Below, one piece after another: positions 52,843 through 62,451 of a stretch of 64,000 bases of DNA (positions are counted from its first letter, which is position 1; every line of letters starts with the position of its first letter). Position numbers and translations under genes: made by a program. The DNA comes from Burkholderia cepacia (GTDB taxonomy: Bacteria; Pseudomonadota; Gammaproteobacteria; Burkholderiales; Burkholderiaceae): contig NZ_LDWR01000021.1 in the NCBI RefSeq assembly GCF_001039005.1, forward strand, positions 248,001 through 312,000. The letters run 5' to 3'. The notes under the pieces are model-generated. The model made no database searches. It saw only the letters and a list, made by a program, of their open reading frames with translations, and was not told the DNA's origin.

Positions 52843-54201
52843 TTGCCTTCCCGCCACGGAGTCGACCTCATCCGCGCCCGCGCACTGTTCGACCGCGAAC
52901 GCCGCGCCTTCACCGAAGCCATGCCGACCTCCCGCGCGCTGTCCGCGGAAGCGTCCGAGCACCTGCTGTTCGGCGTGCCGTTGCACTGGATGCAGGATTG
53001 GTCGACCCCGTTCTCGCTGTACGTGAAGGAAGCGCGCGGCGCGACGTTCACCGACGTCGACGGCCATCGCTATGTCGATTTCTGCCTCGGCGACACCGGC
53101 GCGATGTTCGGCCATGCGCCCGAACCGGTCGCGCGCGCACTCGTCGAGCAGGCCACGCGCGGCTACACGACGATGCTGCCGAGCGAGGACGCCGCGTGGG
53201 TGTCGCGCGAACTCGCGCGCCGCTTCCGGCTGCCGGTCTGGCAGTTCGCGCTGAGCGCGAGCGACGCGAACCGCTTCGTGCTGCGCTGGGCCCGCGCGGC
53301 GACCGGCCGCAACACGATCGTCGTGTTCAACGGTTGTTATCACGGCACGGTCGACGACGTGTTCGTCGATCTCGTCGACGGCCGCCCGGTGCAGCGCGAC
53401 AGCCTGCTCGGGCAGTCGTACGACTTGCTCGCGAACACGCGCGTCGTCGAATTCAACGATCTGGATGCGCTCGAAGCGGCGCTGAAGGATGGCGATGTCG
53501 CGTGCGTACTCGCCGAGCCCGCGATGACGAACATCGGAATGGTGCTGCCCGAGCCGGGCTTCTGGGAAGCAGCACGCGAACTGACGCGCCGCTACGGCAC
53601 GCTGCTCGTGATCGACGAGACGCACACGATCAGCAGCGGCCCGGGCGGCTACGCGGTCGCGCACGATCTCGAACCGGACCTGCTGGTGGTCGGCAAGCCG
53701 ATCGCGGGCGGCGTGCCGTGCGCGGTGTACGGCTTCAGCGCGGCATTCGCGGAACGTGCGAAGCAGGCGAAGCTGAACGCGCCGCCCGGTCACTCCGGAA
53801 TCGGCACGACGCTCACCGCGAACATGCTCGCGATGCATGCGATGCGCGCGACGCTGGCCGAAGTCGCGACCGACGCCGCGTATGCGCACATGTTCGAACT
53901 GGCCGCGCAGCTGGCCGCCGGGCTCGAACAGGCGATCGCGAAACACGGGCTGCCGTGGTGCGTGACGCGCATCGGCGCGCGCACCGAGTTTCAGTTCGCG
54001 CCCACACCGCCGCGCAACGGCACGCTTGCCGGGGCACAGCTCGACAGCGAACTCGAACACATCGTGCACCTGTACCTGCTGAATCGCGGCGTGCTGATCA
54101 CGCCGTTCCACAACATGATGCTCGTGTGCCCGCAGACAACAGCCGACGATGTCGACCAACTCGTCGCGCAATTCGACGCGTGCCTGGGCGAACTGGTGTG
54201 A
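52843..54201 (+). CDS. Class III PLP-dependent aminotransferase / glutamate-1-semialdehyde aminomutase-like enzyme
   Basis: About 452 residues from a TTG at 52843 (PSRHGVDLIRARALFDRERR) with GGAG upstream. Class III fold markers: TFTDVDGHRYVDFCLGDTGA, FNGCYHGTVDD, LLVIDETHTISSGPGGY (Asp-Glu pair binding PLP), and LLVVGKPIAGGVP (PLP Lys in GKPIAGG). This GKxIxGG wording is of the HemL-like branch, but a true HemL is normally monogenic elsewhere, so this is probably a transaminase or aminomutase for another substrate. Convergent with the M20 hydrolase gene. Confidence 0.85.
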   Translation: MPSRHGVDLIRARALFDRERRAFTEAMPTSRALSAEASEHLLFGVPLHWMQDWSTPFSLYVKEARGATFTDVDGHRYVDFCLGDTGAMFGHAPEPVARALVEQATRGYTTMLPSEDAAWVSRELARRFRLPVWQFALSASDANRFVLRWARAATGRNTIVVFNGCYHGTVDDVFVDLVDGRPVQRDSLLGQSYDLLANTRVVEFNDLDALEAALKDGDVACVLAEPAMTNIGMVLPEPGFWEAARELTRRYGTLLVIDETHTISSGPGGYAVAHDLEPDLLVVGKPIAGGVPCAVYGFSAAFAERAKQAKLNAPPGHSGIGTTLTANMLAMHAMRATLAEVATDAAYAHMFELAAQLAAGLEQAIAKHGLPWCVTRIGARTEFQFAPTPPRNGTLAGAQLDSELEHIVHLYLLNRGVLITPFHNMMLVCPQTTADDVDQLVAQFDACLGELV

Positions 54202-54258
54202 CGTGATGCGCGGTGCGGCGCAGCGGCCACGGCTGGCGCGCACCCACCGCGCTACCCG

Positions 54259-55434
54259 CTACGCTGCCCGCAACGCGCGCCGCGCCACTTCCGCGAAATA
54301 ACGCGCGCCGACCGGCAGGATCTCGTCGTTGAAATCGTACGTCGCGTTATGCAGCGGCACGCCGCCGCGCTCGGCCGCTTCGCCGTTGCCGATGAACACG
54401 AAATTGCCGGGCACGACCTGCAGGAACGCGCCGAAATCCTCCGAGATCATCATCGGCTGCACGTCGGCGTTCACCGCGTCGGCGCCTGCGATCTGCGCCG
54501 CGGCCTGCACAGCCGCGTCGATCCATTCCGGAGAGTTCACCGTCGGTGCGAACTCGTGCGTGTAGTCGAACGTGCAGGTCGCGCCGTGCGTGCGGCAGAT
54601 CCCTTCGCTGATCTCGCGCATCCGCGTTTCCAGCAGCGCCTGCACGTCGCGCGAATAGCTGCGCGTGTCGCCCCTGATCGTCACGGTCGACGGCAGCACG
54701 TTGCGCAGCCCGTCGGTGATGAACTCCGTGCACGAGATCACCGCCTGCTGGCCCGGATCGAGATTGCGCGACACGATCGTCTGCAGCGCGAGCACGATCT
54801 GCGAACCGATCACGATCGGATCGATGCCCATGTGCGGACGCGCCGCATGCGTGCCGCGCCCGTCGATTCGGATCACGAAATTGTCCTCGCTCGCCATGAT
54901 GCCGCCCGCGCGCGTCGAGAACGTGCCCGCGCGCATGCCCGGCATGTTGTGCGCGCCGAAGATCGCGTCGACCGGAAAGCGCTCGAACAGCCCGTCGGCC
55001 ATCATCGACTTCGCGCCGCGGCCATGCTCCTCGGCCGGCTGGAAAATGAAGCGCACCGTGCCGTCGAAATCCTTGCGTTCGGCCAGCAGCTGCGCCGCGC
55101 CGAGCACCATCGACATGTGGCCGTCGTGCCCGCACGCATGCATCTTGCCGGGCGTGCGCGACGCATGTTCGCGGCCCGGCGCGTGTTCGGCGATGTTCAG
55201 CGCATCCATGTCCGCGCGGATGCCGATCGCGCGCCGGCCGGTACCCACCGTCAGGTTCGCGACGAGCCCCGTGCCGCCGATCCCGCGATGCACGTCGAGC
55301 CCGAGCGTCGTCAGGATGCGCGCGACGTAGTCCGACGTGTTCACCTCTTCGAAACCCGTCTCCGGAAACTGATGCAGATGACGGCGCCAGGCCTTCAGTT
55401 GCCCCTGCAGCGTGCTCTCTTCCATTGTGTCCAT
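54259..55434 (-). CDS. M20-family amidohydrolase (hippurate hydrolase-like)
   Basis: 391 residues with all metal ligands of the M20D group: MHACGHDGHMSMVLG (Cys and His), PAEEHGRGAKSM (Glu), THAARPHMG (His) and PLHNATYDFND (His near the C terminus). Such enzymes hydrolyse N-acyl amino acids. Start MDTMEESTLQG after GAGGC. It lies 29 bp downstream of the diaminopropionate ammonia-lyase gene and is probably co-transcribed. The pair could release and then break down N-acylated 2,3-diaminopropionate, inferred from context. Confidence 0.9.
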   Translation of the reverse strand: MDTMEESTLQGQLKAWRRHLHQFPETGFEEVNTSDYVARILTTLGLDVHRGIGGTGLVANLTVGTGRRAIGIRADMDALNIAEHAPGREHASRTPGKMHACGHDGHMSMVLGAAQLLAERKDFDGTVRFIFQPAEEHGRGAKSMMADGLFERFPVDAIFGAHNMPGMRAGTFSTRAGGIMASEDNFVIRIDGRGTHAARPHMGIDPIVIGSQIVLALQTIVSRNLDPGQQAVISCTEFITDGLRNVLPSTVTIRGDTRSYSRDVQALLETRMREISEGICRTHGATCTFDYTHEFAPTVNSPEWIDAAVQAAAQIAGADAVNADVQPMMISEDFGAFLQVVPGNFVFIGNGEAAERGGVPLHNATYDFNDEILPVGARYFAEVARRALRAA

Positions 55435-55463
55435 TGCGCTTGCCTCGTCGGTCGTTGTGTCGT

Positions 55464-56696
55464 TCAGGCCGCTACCGTCGCGCGGTTCAGCCAGTCGCGC
55501 TGCCGCGCGAGCACCGCGTCGGCCGTCTCGCCGACGCAGTTTCGGTACACGGACGGCGCCGTTGCACCTTCCGTATTGATCGCCAGCACGCGCGAATGCG
55601 CGTCGAGCCCCGCCTGCCGCGCGCTCGCAGGGTCGCGCATCAGCACGTCCAGCCCCGCGACGCCCGCCGCACCCGATTCGCCGGCGACGAGCGGCACGTC
55701 GCGTTCGCTGCCGGCCGCGAGGCCGCGCATCGCCTGCACCGCATCGTCGTCGCCGATCAGCATGAAGTGGTCGATGCACATCTCGAGGAAATCCCACGCG
55801 AGCGGCGACGCCTCGCCGCATGCGAGCCCGGCCATCACCGAATCGACGCTGCCGCTCGCTTTGGTCGCGCGTCCCGCGAGCGCGCTCTGGTACAGGCAAT
55901 CGGCCTGGCGCGGCTCGACGACGATGAAATGCGGCCGCTGCGCGCCATCGCGCTCCCACAGGTAACTCGCGACGCCCGCCGCGAGGCCGCCCACACCGCC
56001 CTGCAGGAACACGTGCGTGAACGGTCGCCCATCGTCATGCGCCGCCTGCGCGGCGGCCTCGGCGGCGATCACGCCGTAGCCCTGCATCACGTCGCGCGGA
56101 ATCGCCTCGTAACCGTCGTACGACGTATCCGACACGACATACCAGCCGTTCGCCTGCGCAAGCTGCGCCGCGCAGACGACCGACTCGTCGTAGTTCCCCG
56201 CGATGCGCACGATCCGTGCGCCGTACGCCGAGATCGCGCGTTCGCGTTCGGCGTCGACATTCGCGTGCAGCACGATCACGCAGCCGCAGCCGATCGCGCG
56301 CGCGGCAGCCGCCAGCGCGCGGCCGTGATTGCCGTCGGTCGCGCTGATCACCGTCAGGTCGACCAGCAGCGATGCGTAGCGGCCCGTGATCAGCCCTTGC
56401 GGATCGAGATCGTGGGTGCGCCGCAGGCGCTTCACGAGCCGCAGCAGCGCAATCGGCGCGCCGAGCGCCTTGAAGCTGCCGAGCGGCGAGCGGCACGACT
56501 CGTCCTTCACGCTGACGCTCGCGACGCCGAGCCGCGCGGCGAGATCCGGCAGCGCGCGTAGCGGCGTGCGCGCGTTGCCGACGAGCGGCCAGTGCGCGAG
56601 CCACGCGCCGCTTTCGTCGGCCGACGCGATGTTCATCACGCGGCGCAACGCGTTGGGATAGGCGGCGCGCGATGCGCGGGGGTTGGCGATCAGCAT
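55464..56696 (-). CDS. Diaminopropionate ammonia-lyase (PLP, fold type II)
   Basis: 410 residues. The PLP Lys is in CRSPLGSFKALGAPIALLRL. Other hallmarks are VISATDGNHGRALAAAARAI, SDTSYDGYEAIPRDVMQGYG (typical of YgeX-type lyases), and LQGGVGGLAAGVASYLWER (phosphate loop). Converts 2,3-diaminopropionate to pyruvate and ammonia. Start MLIANPRASRAA after GGAG. Divergent from an Lrp-type regulator, and in an operon with an M20 amidohydrolase, similar to the ygeX-ygeY arrangement in enterobacteria. Confidence 0.9.
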   Translation of the reverse strand: MLIANPRASRAAYPNALRRVMNIASADESGAWLAHWPLVGNARTPLRALPDLAARLGVASVSVKDESCRSPLGSFKALGAPIALLRLVKRLRRTHDLDPQGLITGRYASLLVDLTVISATDGNHGRALAAAARAIGCGCVIVLHANVDAERERAISAYGARIVRIAGNYDESVVCAAQLAQANGWYVVSDTSYDGYEAIPRDVMQGYGVIAAEAAAQAAHDDGRPFTHVFLQGGVGGLAAGVASYLWERDGAQRPHFIVVEPRQADCLYQSALAGRATKASGSVDSVMAGLACGEASPLAWDFLEMCIDHFMLIGDDDAVQAMRGLAAGSERDVPLVAGESGAAGVAGLDVLMRDPASARQAGLDAHSRVLAINTEGATAPSVYRNCVGETADAVLARQRDWLNRATVAA

Positions 56697-56873
56697 GGCG
56701 AAAGGCTCCGGAGCCGGACCGCGCCAGCGGTCCGTCGGGTGGGTCGGATCGGGCAAGCGCGGGTTGCACGCGCCGCCGGTTGGAAAATAATATTGCGCAT
56801 GCCGATCAATTAATTCGCCAAATCAGTCGCTCCGACGCAAAAATTTCTCATTCTTTCGAGGTTTCAGACCATC

Positions 56874-57350
56874 ATGTCCACCCCGCTCGATGCGTTCGAT
56901 CGCAAGCTGCTGATGGAAATCCAGCGCGACGCACAGACGCCGCAGGCCGAGCTCGGCACGCGCGTCAACCTGTCGACCGCCGCCGTGAACCGGCGCTTGC
57001 GGCGTCTTGCTGAAGACGGCGTGATCGAGCGCTACACGGCCGTGGTCGCGCCGGACAAGGTCGATCATCCGCTGACGATCGTCGTGAACGTCGAGGTCGA
57101 AAGCGAGCAGATCGACCAGCTCGACGCGATGAAGCGGTCCTTCGAGCGGTGCCCGCAGATCCAGCAGTGCTACTACGTGACGGGGGAATGGGATTTCGTG
57201 CTGATCCTCGCCGTGCGCAATATGGATCAGTACAACGCGCTCACGCGCGAGCTGTTCTTCGCGAACAACAACGTGAAGCGGTTCAAGACGCTGGTGAGCA
57301 TGAGCCGCGTGAAGGTCGGGCTCGAGGTGCCGGTCGAACCCGGCGAATGA
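56874..57350 (+). CDS. Lrp/AsnC-family transcriptional regulator
   Basis: 158 residues: AsnC-type HTH (LDAFDRKLLMEIQRDAQTPQ, LSTAAVNRRLRRLAEDGVIE) and RAM ligand domain (LTIVVNVEVESEQIDQLDAM, CYYVTGEWDFVLILAVRNMD). Divergent from the diaminopropionate ammonia-lyase operon across 177 bp, part of which is AT-rich with imperfect inverted AATAATATTG and CAATTAATT. Likely an amino-acid-responsive activator of that operon. Confidence 0.92.
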   Translation: MSTPLDAFDRKLLMEIQRDAQTPQAELGTRVNLSTAAVNRRLRRLAEDGVIERYTAVVAPDKVDHPLTIVVNVEVESEQIDQLDAMKRSFERCPQIQQCYYVTGEWDFVLILAVRNMDQYNALTRELFFANNNVKRFKTLVSMSRVKVGLEVPVEPGE

Positions 57351-57363
57351 GTGCGGCAATGAA

Positions 57364-57395
57364 GCGGCCGGCGCACAACCGCGTGCGCCGGCCGC
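57364..57395. terminator. Hairpin between lrp-type and tannase genes
   Basis: GCGGCCGGCGCAC and GTGCGCCGGCCGC, 13-bp perfect arms with a 6-nt loop, between convergent stop codons. Confidence 0.7.
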
Positions 57396-57413
57396 CTCCC
57401 ATCCACGGCTACG

Positions 57414-59135
57414 TTAACGACAAATGAAGCTCGCCGCCGAATTCACGTCGCCCGAGCCGTTGTAGCGCGCCACCTGCGGATACGGGCACAGCGGACGCGT
57501 GCGCCCAGCCCCCCACGACGCGGGCACGTCCGCATTCGGCACCGCGTTGGTCGCATCACGCGCGGCGGCCACGATCGCGGCGGGCGCCTGCCCCTGCTCG
57601 ACCCACGCAACCAGCGGCGTCAGCATGTCGAACTGGTCGGCCGCCGGCCCGCCCGCACAGTGGTTCATCCCGGGCACCGGATAGAAGCGCGCGAAGCTCG
57701 ACGCATCGCCGCCGTTCGCCTGCGCGACCCGCTGGTACCAGTCGCTCGTGTCGTTGAACGAGAACACCGGGTCGCCGGTGCCGTGATAGACGAGCAGCTT
57801 CGCGCCGCGCGACTTCAGCGCGGCCAGGTTCGTCTCGTCGGGCGGCGTCATGAACGACCACGCGGATTGCGTGTACACGCCGTTCGTCGCGAAGATCGCC
57901 GGCGCGTCGTTGTCCATGTCGAAGCCGAGCGCGAAACCGGGCAGGTTCGCGAGCGTCGCGGTGCTTTTCGGCGGCGACATGAACGTGAACGCCATCGCGA
58001 CCGGATCGAGCGTGATGGAATTCGATTGCTTCCACGCGGCCCAGCCGCCGCCGGCCACGCCCGGATCGTACGGAAAGCTCGCATAAAGCGCCGTGCCCGC
58101 GCTGTTGTGCGCCCCCGCGAACACGTTCTCGAGCGCGGTTTTCTGCGCGGTCGTCAGGCATGCGCCGGTACGCGTGCCGTTCGCGCAGGTCGGGATGTCC
58201 GTCTCGACGCTGAAGTGCGCCTGGCACGCGGCGACGTCCTGCACCATCCCGTCGGCCACGCCGTCGAGCGCGTCGCATTTGTCGAGGATCTTCGCGCCGA
58301 CGAACTGGCGCTCGGCATCGGTGAAGCCGCTGCGGATGTCCGGCAGCCCGTTCGATCCCGTCGCCGACGCGATCTTCGCGAACTGCTGCGCGCCGTACAT
58401 CTCGCCGATCGCCGCCTTCGGCAAATGGAAGCCCGGATCGCCCGCGATGATGCCGTCGTAGTCGCCCGGGTTGCGCACCGCCGTGACCATCGCGTGACGC
58501 CCGCCGTTCGAGCAGCCGCCGAAATAGCTGCGATCGGGCGCCTTGCCGTAGGCCAGCCGGATCACCTGCTTCGCCATCGGCGTCAGCGCGTCGACGGCGC
58601 CGTAGCCGTAGTCGAGCCGCGCCTGCGGATCGAGGCCGAACAGCGGGTTCTGCGCGGCGCTGTGCCCGGAATCCGAGCTGATCACTGCGAAGCCCTGGTT
58701 CAGCGCATCGGTCAGCGGCCCGCCGCCGCCGATCTCGCCGGTCGCGGTCACGACGTTGCCGTCGAGCCCGCCGTTCGCCTGGTAGAAGAAGCGGCCGTTC
58801 CACGCCTTCGGCAAGCGCATCTCGAAGCCGATCGCGTAGGTCTGGCCGTCCACCGCGCTCACGCGCGGGTTCATGTTCCCTTCGATCACGCAGTGCTCGG
58901 CGATCGGCTGGCCGGCCACCGTCAGCGCGCCGGCGGCCGCGGTCGTCACCGACGTGAACGACGTGTTCGCATACGCAAGCTTCGCGGCGAGCGCGTCGCA
59001 GGTCTGCGCCATCGCGGCCGGCGTCGCCGCGCTCAGGTGCGTGGGCGCGGAGCTGACCGAATCGTCGCCGCCGCAACCGGCGAGTATCGCGGCGGACAGC
59101 GGCGCAATGCAGAGGAATGCAGATTTTCTGTTCAA
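57414..59135 (-). CDS. Tannase/feruloyl-esterase family lipoprotein
   Basis: 573 residues. Start TTG at 59135 after GGGAGG. Lipobox LAGC at residues 18-21, so it is probably anchored in the outer membrane. The catalytic Ser209 lies in YFGGCSNGGRHAM (GxSxG with the family CS pair). Asp and His partners are near LLVYHGTGDPVFS and GMNHCAGG, the Cys residues forming the CS-D-HC disulfide typical of this family. It releases phenolic acids (ferulate, gallate, chlorogenate types) from esters. Last gene of the MFS-porin-esterase operon. Confidence 0.88.
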   Translation of the reverse strand: MNRKSAFLCIAPLSAAILAGCGGDDSVSSAPTHLSAATPAAMAQTCDALAAKLAYANTSFTSVTTAAAGALTVAGQPIAEHCVIEGNMNPRVSAVDGQTYAIGFEMRLPKAWNGRFFYQANGGLDGNVVTATGEIGGGGPLTDALNQGFAVISSDSGHSAAQNPLFGLDPQARLDYGYGAVDALTPMAKQVIRLAYGKAPDRSYFGGCSNGGRHAMVTAVRNPGDYDGIIAGDPGFHLPKAAIGEMYGAQQFAKIASATGSNGLPDIRSGFTDAERQFVGAKILDKCDALDGVADGMVQDVAACQAHFSVETDIPTCANGTRTGACLTTAQKTALENVFAGAHNSAGTALYASFPYDPGVAGGGWAAWKQSNSITLDPVAMAFTFMSPPKSTATLANLPGFALGFDMDNDAPAIFATNGVYTQSAWSFMTPPDETNLAALKSRGAKLLVYHGTGDPVFSFNDTSDWYQRVAQANGGDASSFARFYPVPGMNHCAGGPAADQFDMLTPLVAWVEQGQAPAAIVAAARDATNAVPNADVPASWGAGRTRPLCPYPQVARYNGSGDVNSAASFICR

Positions 59136-59163
59136 GATACCTCCCGTTGTTCAGGCTGCCGAC

Positions 59164-60303
59164 TCAGAACATGTGCTTGACGCCGACCATCGCGCCGAGC
59201 TGCCCCATCCCTTCGCCCGGCGTCGTGCCGGGGCCACCGCCGCTGACCGCGTAGCGTGCGTGCGCGCTGTTCCACAGATACGAGCTTTGCGCGTAGACCG
59301 ACGTGCGCTTCGTCAGCAGATAGGTCGCGCGCAGCGTCGCCATCGTCGCGCGCGTGTCGTGTGCGCTGTTGACGATCCGGTAGCCTTCGCCGTCGACGAC
59401 GAAATCGGGCTTGACCGTATACGACGCCCCGACGAAGAACAGGTCGGAATGCGCGCCGGGCGCGGCCGGCGAACCGGTCGACACGCGCCGCCCGATCCAG
59501 CCCGCGCCGATCCGCGCGCCCGCCGCCTGTGCATACGCGCTCACGTGAATTCGTGCGTCCTTGCCCGCGCTGCTCGTGAACGCGACCGGCGCGACGCCGT
59601 CGAAGAAGTTCGCGGCCGCGCCGGTGCCGCCGCGCTGCTCCTCGTACGACGCCGCCGCGCCGAAATATGCGCTGTCGTACTTGAGCATCGCCGACCAGTC
59701 GCGGCATTCGACCGCGTGGCCCGGCACCTGCCCCGCGCACGTGCCCTGCCCCGGCGAGTTGCCGGTGCCGGCGCTGTCGCGGCCGAACGAATAGGCGGCG
59801 CCGAGCGTCACGCCGCGATAGGTGCCCAGGTAGGTCACCGCGTTGTCGGCGCGGCCGTTCGGCACGTACGCGTCGAACGAACCGAGCCCGTAGATGTCGG
59901 GGCCGATGATGTCCGCGCCCTGCAGCGCGAGGTAGGTCATCGTGTACTGGCGGCCGAACGCGAGCGTGCCGAAGCCGCCCTTCAGCCCGACGAACGCCTG
60001 CCGCCCGAACAGCCGCCCGCCCTGGCCGAGATCGCCGCCGCGCACGTTGAAGCCGCTTTCGAGCGTGAATACCGCCTGATAACCGCCGCCGAGATCCTCG
60101 CTGCCGCGCAGGCCCCAGCGCGACGGCATCTCGCCGGTCACGCCCGGCATCCGCACCACGTGGTCGCCGGCCGCGTTCGCGTGCGACACGAATTCGACGC
60201 CGGTGTCGATGATCCCGTACAGCGTCACGCTCGATTGCGCGTGCGCACTGGTCGCGGCCAGCGCGCATGCGCCGGCCGCCAGCAAGGCTTTGGTGTGCTT
60301 CAT
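59164..60303 (-). CDS. OmpC-type general porin
   Basis: 379 residues: signal peptide ending SAHA (residues 1-22), mature start QSSVTLYGIIDTGVEF, conserved GSEDLGGGYQAVFTLESGFN near the N terminus, and C-terminal Phe (KHMF). Trimeric 16-stranded beta-barrel of the Burkholderia/Neisseria type. Located 28 bp upstream of the esterase and 67 bp downstream of the MFS gene on the same strand, suggesting it admits phenolic esters or acids. Confidence 0.93.
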   Translation of the reverse strand: MKHTKALLAAGACALAATSAHAQSSVTLYGIIDTGVEFVSHANAAGDHVVRMPGVTGEMPSRWGLRGSEDLGGGYQAVFTLESGFNVRGGDLGQGGRLFGRQAFVGLKGGFGTLAFGRQYTMTYLALQGADIIGPDIYGLGSFDAYVPNGRADNAVTYLGTYRGVTLGAAYSFGRDSAGTGNSPGQGTCAGQVPGHAVECRDWSAMLKYDSAYFGAAASYEEQRGGTGAAANFFDGVAPVAFTSSAGKDARIHVSAYAQAAGARIGAGWIGRRVSTGSPAAPGAHSDLFFVGASYTVKPDFVVDGEGYRIVNSAHDTRATMATLRATYLLTKRTSVYAQSSYLWNSAHARYAVSGGGPGTTPGEGMGQLGAMVGVKHMF

Positions 60304-60370
60304 GGTTAATGTCTCCAGACCTGCGTCGATATCGCGCTCTGCCGGCGCTCGTGGGTGAAAGTAAAGAAAC

Positions 60371-61576
60371 TCAGTCGTGTGCCTGCGGCCTGCGGATCAG
60401 CACCAGCGCCGCGATGGCGGCGACCAGCGTGACGGGGATGCTCGCGCCGATCACGACCGACGCGCTACGGCCCATCGCGAGCAGCTCGGCGGCCGCGAGC
60501 GGGCCAACCACGGAGCCGAGCCGGCCGACCGCGACCGCGGAGCCGACGCCGGTGCCGCGCATTGCGGTCGGGTAGTACATCGCGGCCAGCGCATACAGCA
60601 CCGACTGGCCGCCGACGACGAACATCCCGGCCGCAAACGCCGCGGCGGACAGCCAGACGAGCCCGGGCGCGATCGCGAGCGCGGCGAGCGACAGCACGAT
60701 CCCCGCGTACATGCCGCCGACGACCCGCGACGGCCGCATCCGGTCCATCGACATGCCGATTCCAAGCACGCCGAGGCCGCTGCCGATGTTGAAGAAGATC
60801 TGCACGATTCCGGCCTGACTGCGCGCGAGCCCCTTCGCCGCCATCAGCGAAGGCAGCCAGTTCAGCAGGAAATACAGCACGATCAGCGTGCAGAAATAGC
60901 TGAGCCAGAGCGCGAGCGTGGTGCCCGTGCGCGCGCCGCCGAACAGCGTGTGCGCAACGCCTGGGCGCGCGGCGCCCGATGCGCTGACGTCGAGGAACGC
61001 GCGCGATTCCGGCAGCAGCGCGAGCAGCAACGGGGCGAGCAGCAGCGGCCCGATGCCGCCGACGTAGAAGATGTGCCGCCACTCGGTGTCGCCGGCCAGC
61101 AGCACCCCGATCAGCGACGCGATCACGCCGCCGAACGGAATGCCGCAATACATCACGGCGACCGCGCTGCTGCGCGAGCGCGCGTCGGCTGCTTCGGAAG
61201 ACAGCGCGATCAGGTTCGGCATCGCACCGCCGAGGCCGAGGCCGGTCAGCGCACGCACGACGACCAGCATCGCAAAGCTCGACACCTGCGCGGTCGCGAT
61301 CGACAGCAGCCCGAACAGGCAGACCGACGCGATCAGCACGTGCTTGCGGCCGATCCGGTCGGCGAGCCAGCCGCCGAGCATCGCGCCCGGCAACAGGCCG
61401 AACGTGCCCGCGCTGAACGCGAGCCCCATCTGCGAAACCGTGAGCCCGAACTCGTGCGCCATGCGCGGCGCGGCGACGCCGACCGACTGCAGGTCGAGCC
61501 CCTCTAGCAACGCGATCGCGAAACACAGGCCGAGCGTCGTCGCGACGGCCGGCCTCTCGGCAACGGAAGTGTCCAT
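60371..61576 (-). CDS. Aromatic-acid:proton symporter-type MFS transporter (AAHS family)
   Basis: 401 residues, 12 helices. GLCFAIALLEGLDLQSVG at helix 1 (the Asp of the AAHS DGxD region is here LEGLDLQ), GGWLADRIGRKHVLIAS (motif A), and LNWLPSLMAAKGLARSQAG. Best matches are benzoate, vanillate or 3-hydroxyphenylpropionate permeases. Start MDTSVAERP after an ATG-rich region. First gene of the operon with the porin and tannase-like esterase. Two operator-like palindromes lie upstream. Confidence 0.88.
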   Translation of the reverse strand: MDTSVAERPAVATTLGLCFAIALLEGLDLQSVGVAAPRMAHEFGLTVSQMGLAFSAGTFGLLPGAMLGGWLADRIGRKHVLIASVCLFGLLSIATAQVSSFAMLVVVRALTGLGLGGAMPNLIALSSEAADARSRSSAVAVMYCGIPFGGVIASLIGVLLAGDTEWRHIFYVGGIGPLLLAPLLLALLPESRAFLDVSASGAARPGVAHTLFGGARTGTTLALWLSYFCTLIVLYFLLNWLPSLMAAKGLARSQAGIVQIFFNIGSGLGVLGIGMSMDRMRPSRVVGGMYAGIVLSLAALAIAPGLVWLSAAAFAAGMFVVGGQSVLYALAAMYYPTAMRGTGVGSAVAVGRLGSVVGPLAAAELLAMGRSASVVIGASIPVTLVAAIAALVLIRRPQAHD

Positions 61577-61659
61577 GTCGTCTCCAAACCTTGTACTGCG
61601 CGTCATGCCGGGACGCATGCGCGGTGTCTTTGTCGTGATCGGACCATGCGCCAGAAATT

Positions 61660-61674
61660 ATCAGGTAGCCTGAT
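61660..61674. promoter_or_regulatory. Operator copy 1 (ATCAGG-TAG-CCTGAT)
   Basis: Perfect 6-bp arms ATCAGG and CCTGAT around TAG, about 85 bp before the MFS start codon. Same motif at 61752 and 62550. Confidence 0.75.
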
Positions 61675-61751
61675 TCATTGTCCGAAATAAAATCCGCGCG
61701 ACCAGCCGGTCGTGCGGACCGTCATCCCATCGGGGGACGGGACGATTTAAT

Positions 61752-61766
61752 AACAGGTAACCTGAT
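61752..61766. promoter_or_regulatory. Operator copy 2 (AACAGG-TAA-CCTGAT)
   Basis: One mismatch from copy 1, with centres 92 bp apart, between the MFS gene and the marR gene that ends at 61863. Confidence 0.7.
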
Positions 61767-61862
61767 ATTTCAAGTGCGCGGTACGCCGGTGTTAACCCGC
61801 AATGCGCGCGGAAGCCGGCCGGGCAAGGCCGTGCGAAACGACGAGTGTCGCGAAAACGCGGC

Positions 61863-62357
61863 TCAGTCGCGCAGGTTGCGCACGAACAGTTCGAGCGTGC
61901 GCTGGACCTGCACGGCGTCGGCGGCGGTGAGGTCGTCGCCGAGCATCCGGCGCTCGAGCGGCCGCAGCACCCGTTCGCATTCGCGCAGGATCGCCGAGCC
62001 TTCGTCGGTCAGGCGCAGCAGGATCACGCGGCCATGATTCGGATCGGCCTCGCGCGTGACGAAGCCGCGTGCCGCCATCGCGACCATCACCTCGTTCGCG
62101 GATTGCGGCGTGATGAACGAGCGCACCGCGAGCTGCGCATTGGACAACGCGCCGCGCGCTTCGAGCACCGACAGCGCCGTGTATTGCGCGAGCGTCACGC
62201 CGAGCGGTGCGAGCGCATCGCTCATCTGGCGACGCAGCAGCCGATCGAGATTGCCGATCAGGTAGGTCAGCCGCTGCTGGGCACGCACGGGCGGCCTGGC
62301 CTCGGTAGCACGGGCAGCGCGTTTCGCGCCGGCCGGTTTGACGGGTGTCGAACTCAT
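61863..62357 (-). CDS. MarR-family regulator of the aromatic ester/vanillate block
   Basis: About 164 residues, winged helix: TLAQYTALSVLEARGALSNA, SFITPQSANEVMVAMAARGF, wing EADPNHGRVILLRLTDEG. A basic Ala/Pro-rich N-terminal tail precedes it. An alternative ATG ten codons upstream exists. It lies between the esterase operon and the gntR-vanA genes, and three copies of one palindrome flank it. MarR proteins of this size (HcaR, FerC, CouR types) commonly regulate hydroxycinnamate use and respond to the acid or its CoA ester. Confidence 0.88.
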   Translation of the reverse strand: MSSTPVKPAGAKRAARATEARPPVRAQQRLTYLIGNLDRLLRRQMSDALAPLGVTLAQYTALSVLEARGALSNAQLAVRSFITPQSANEVMVAMAARGFVTREADPNHGRVILLRLTDEGSAILRECERVLRPLERRMLGDDLTAADAVQVQRTLELFVRNLRD

Positions 62358-62451
62358 GAAGGTGTCGGGAGGAATGTCGCGGGCCATCTTACCTCACGCG
62401 GCCCGCATGGCGGACAGGCTCGCATCGCCCGAATCGCCGCAACTGCCACGC

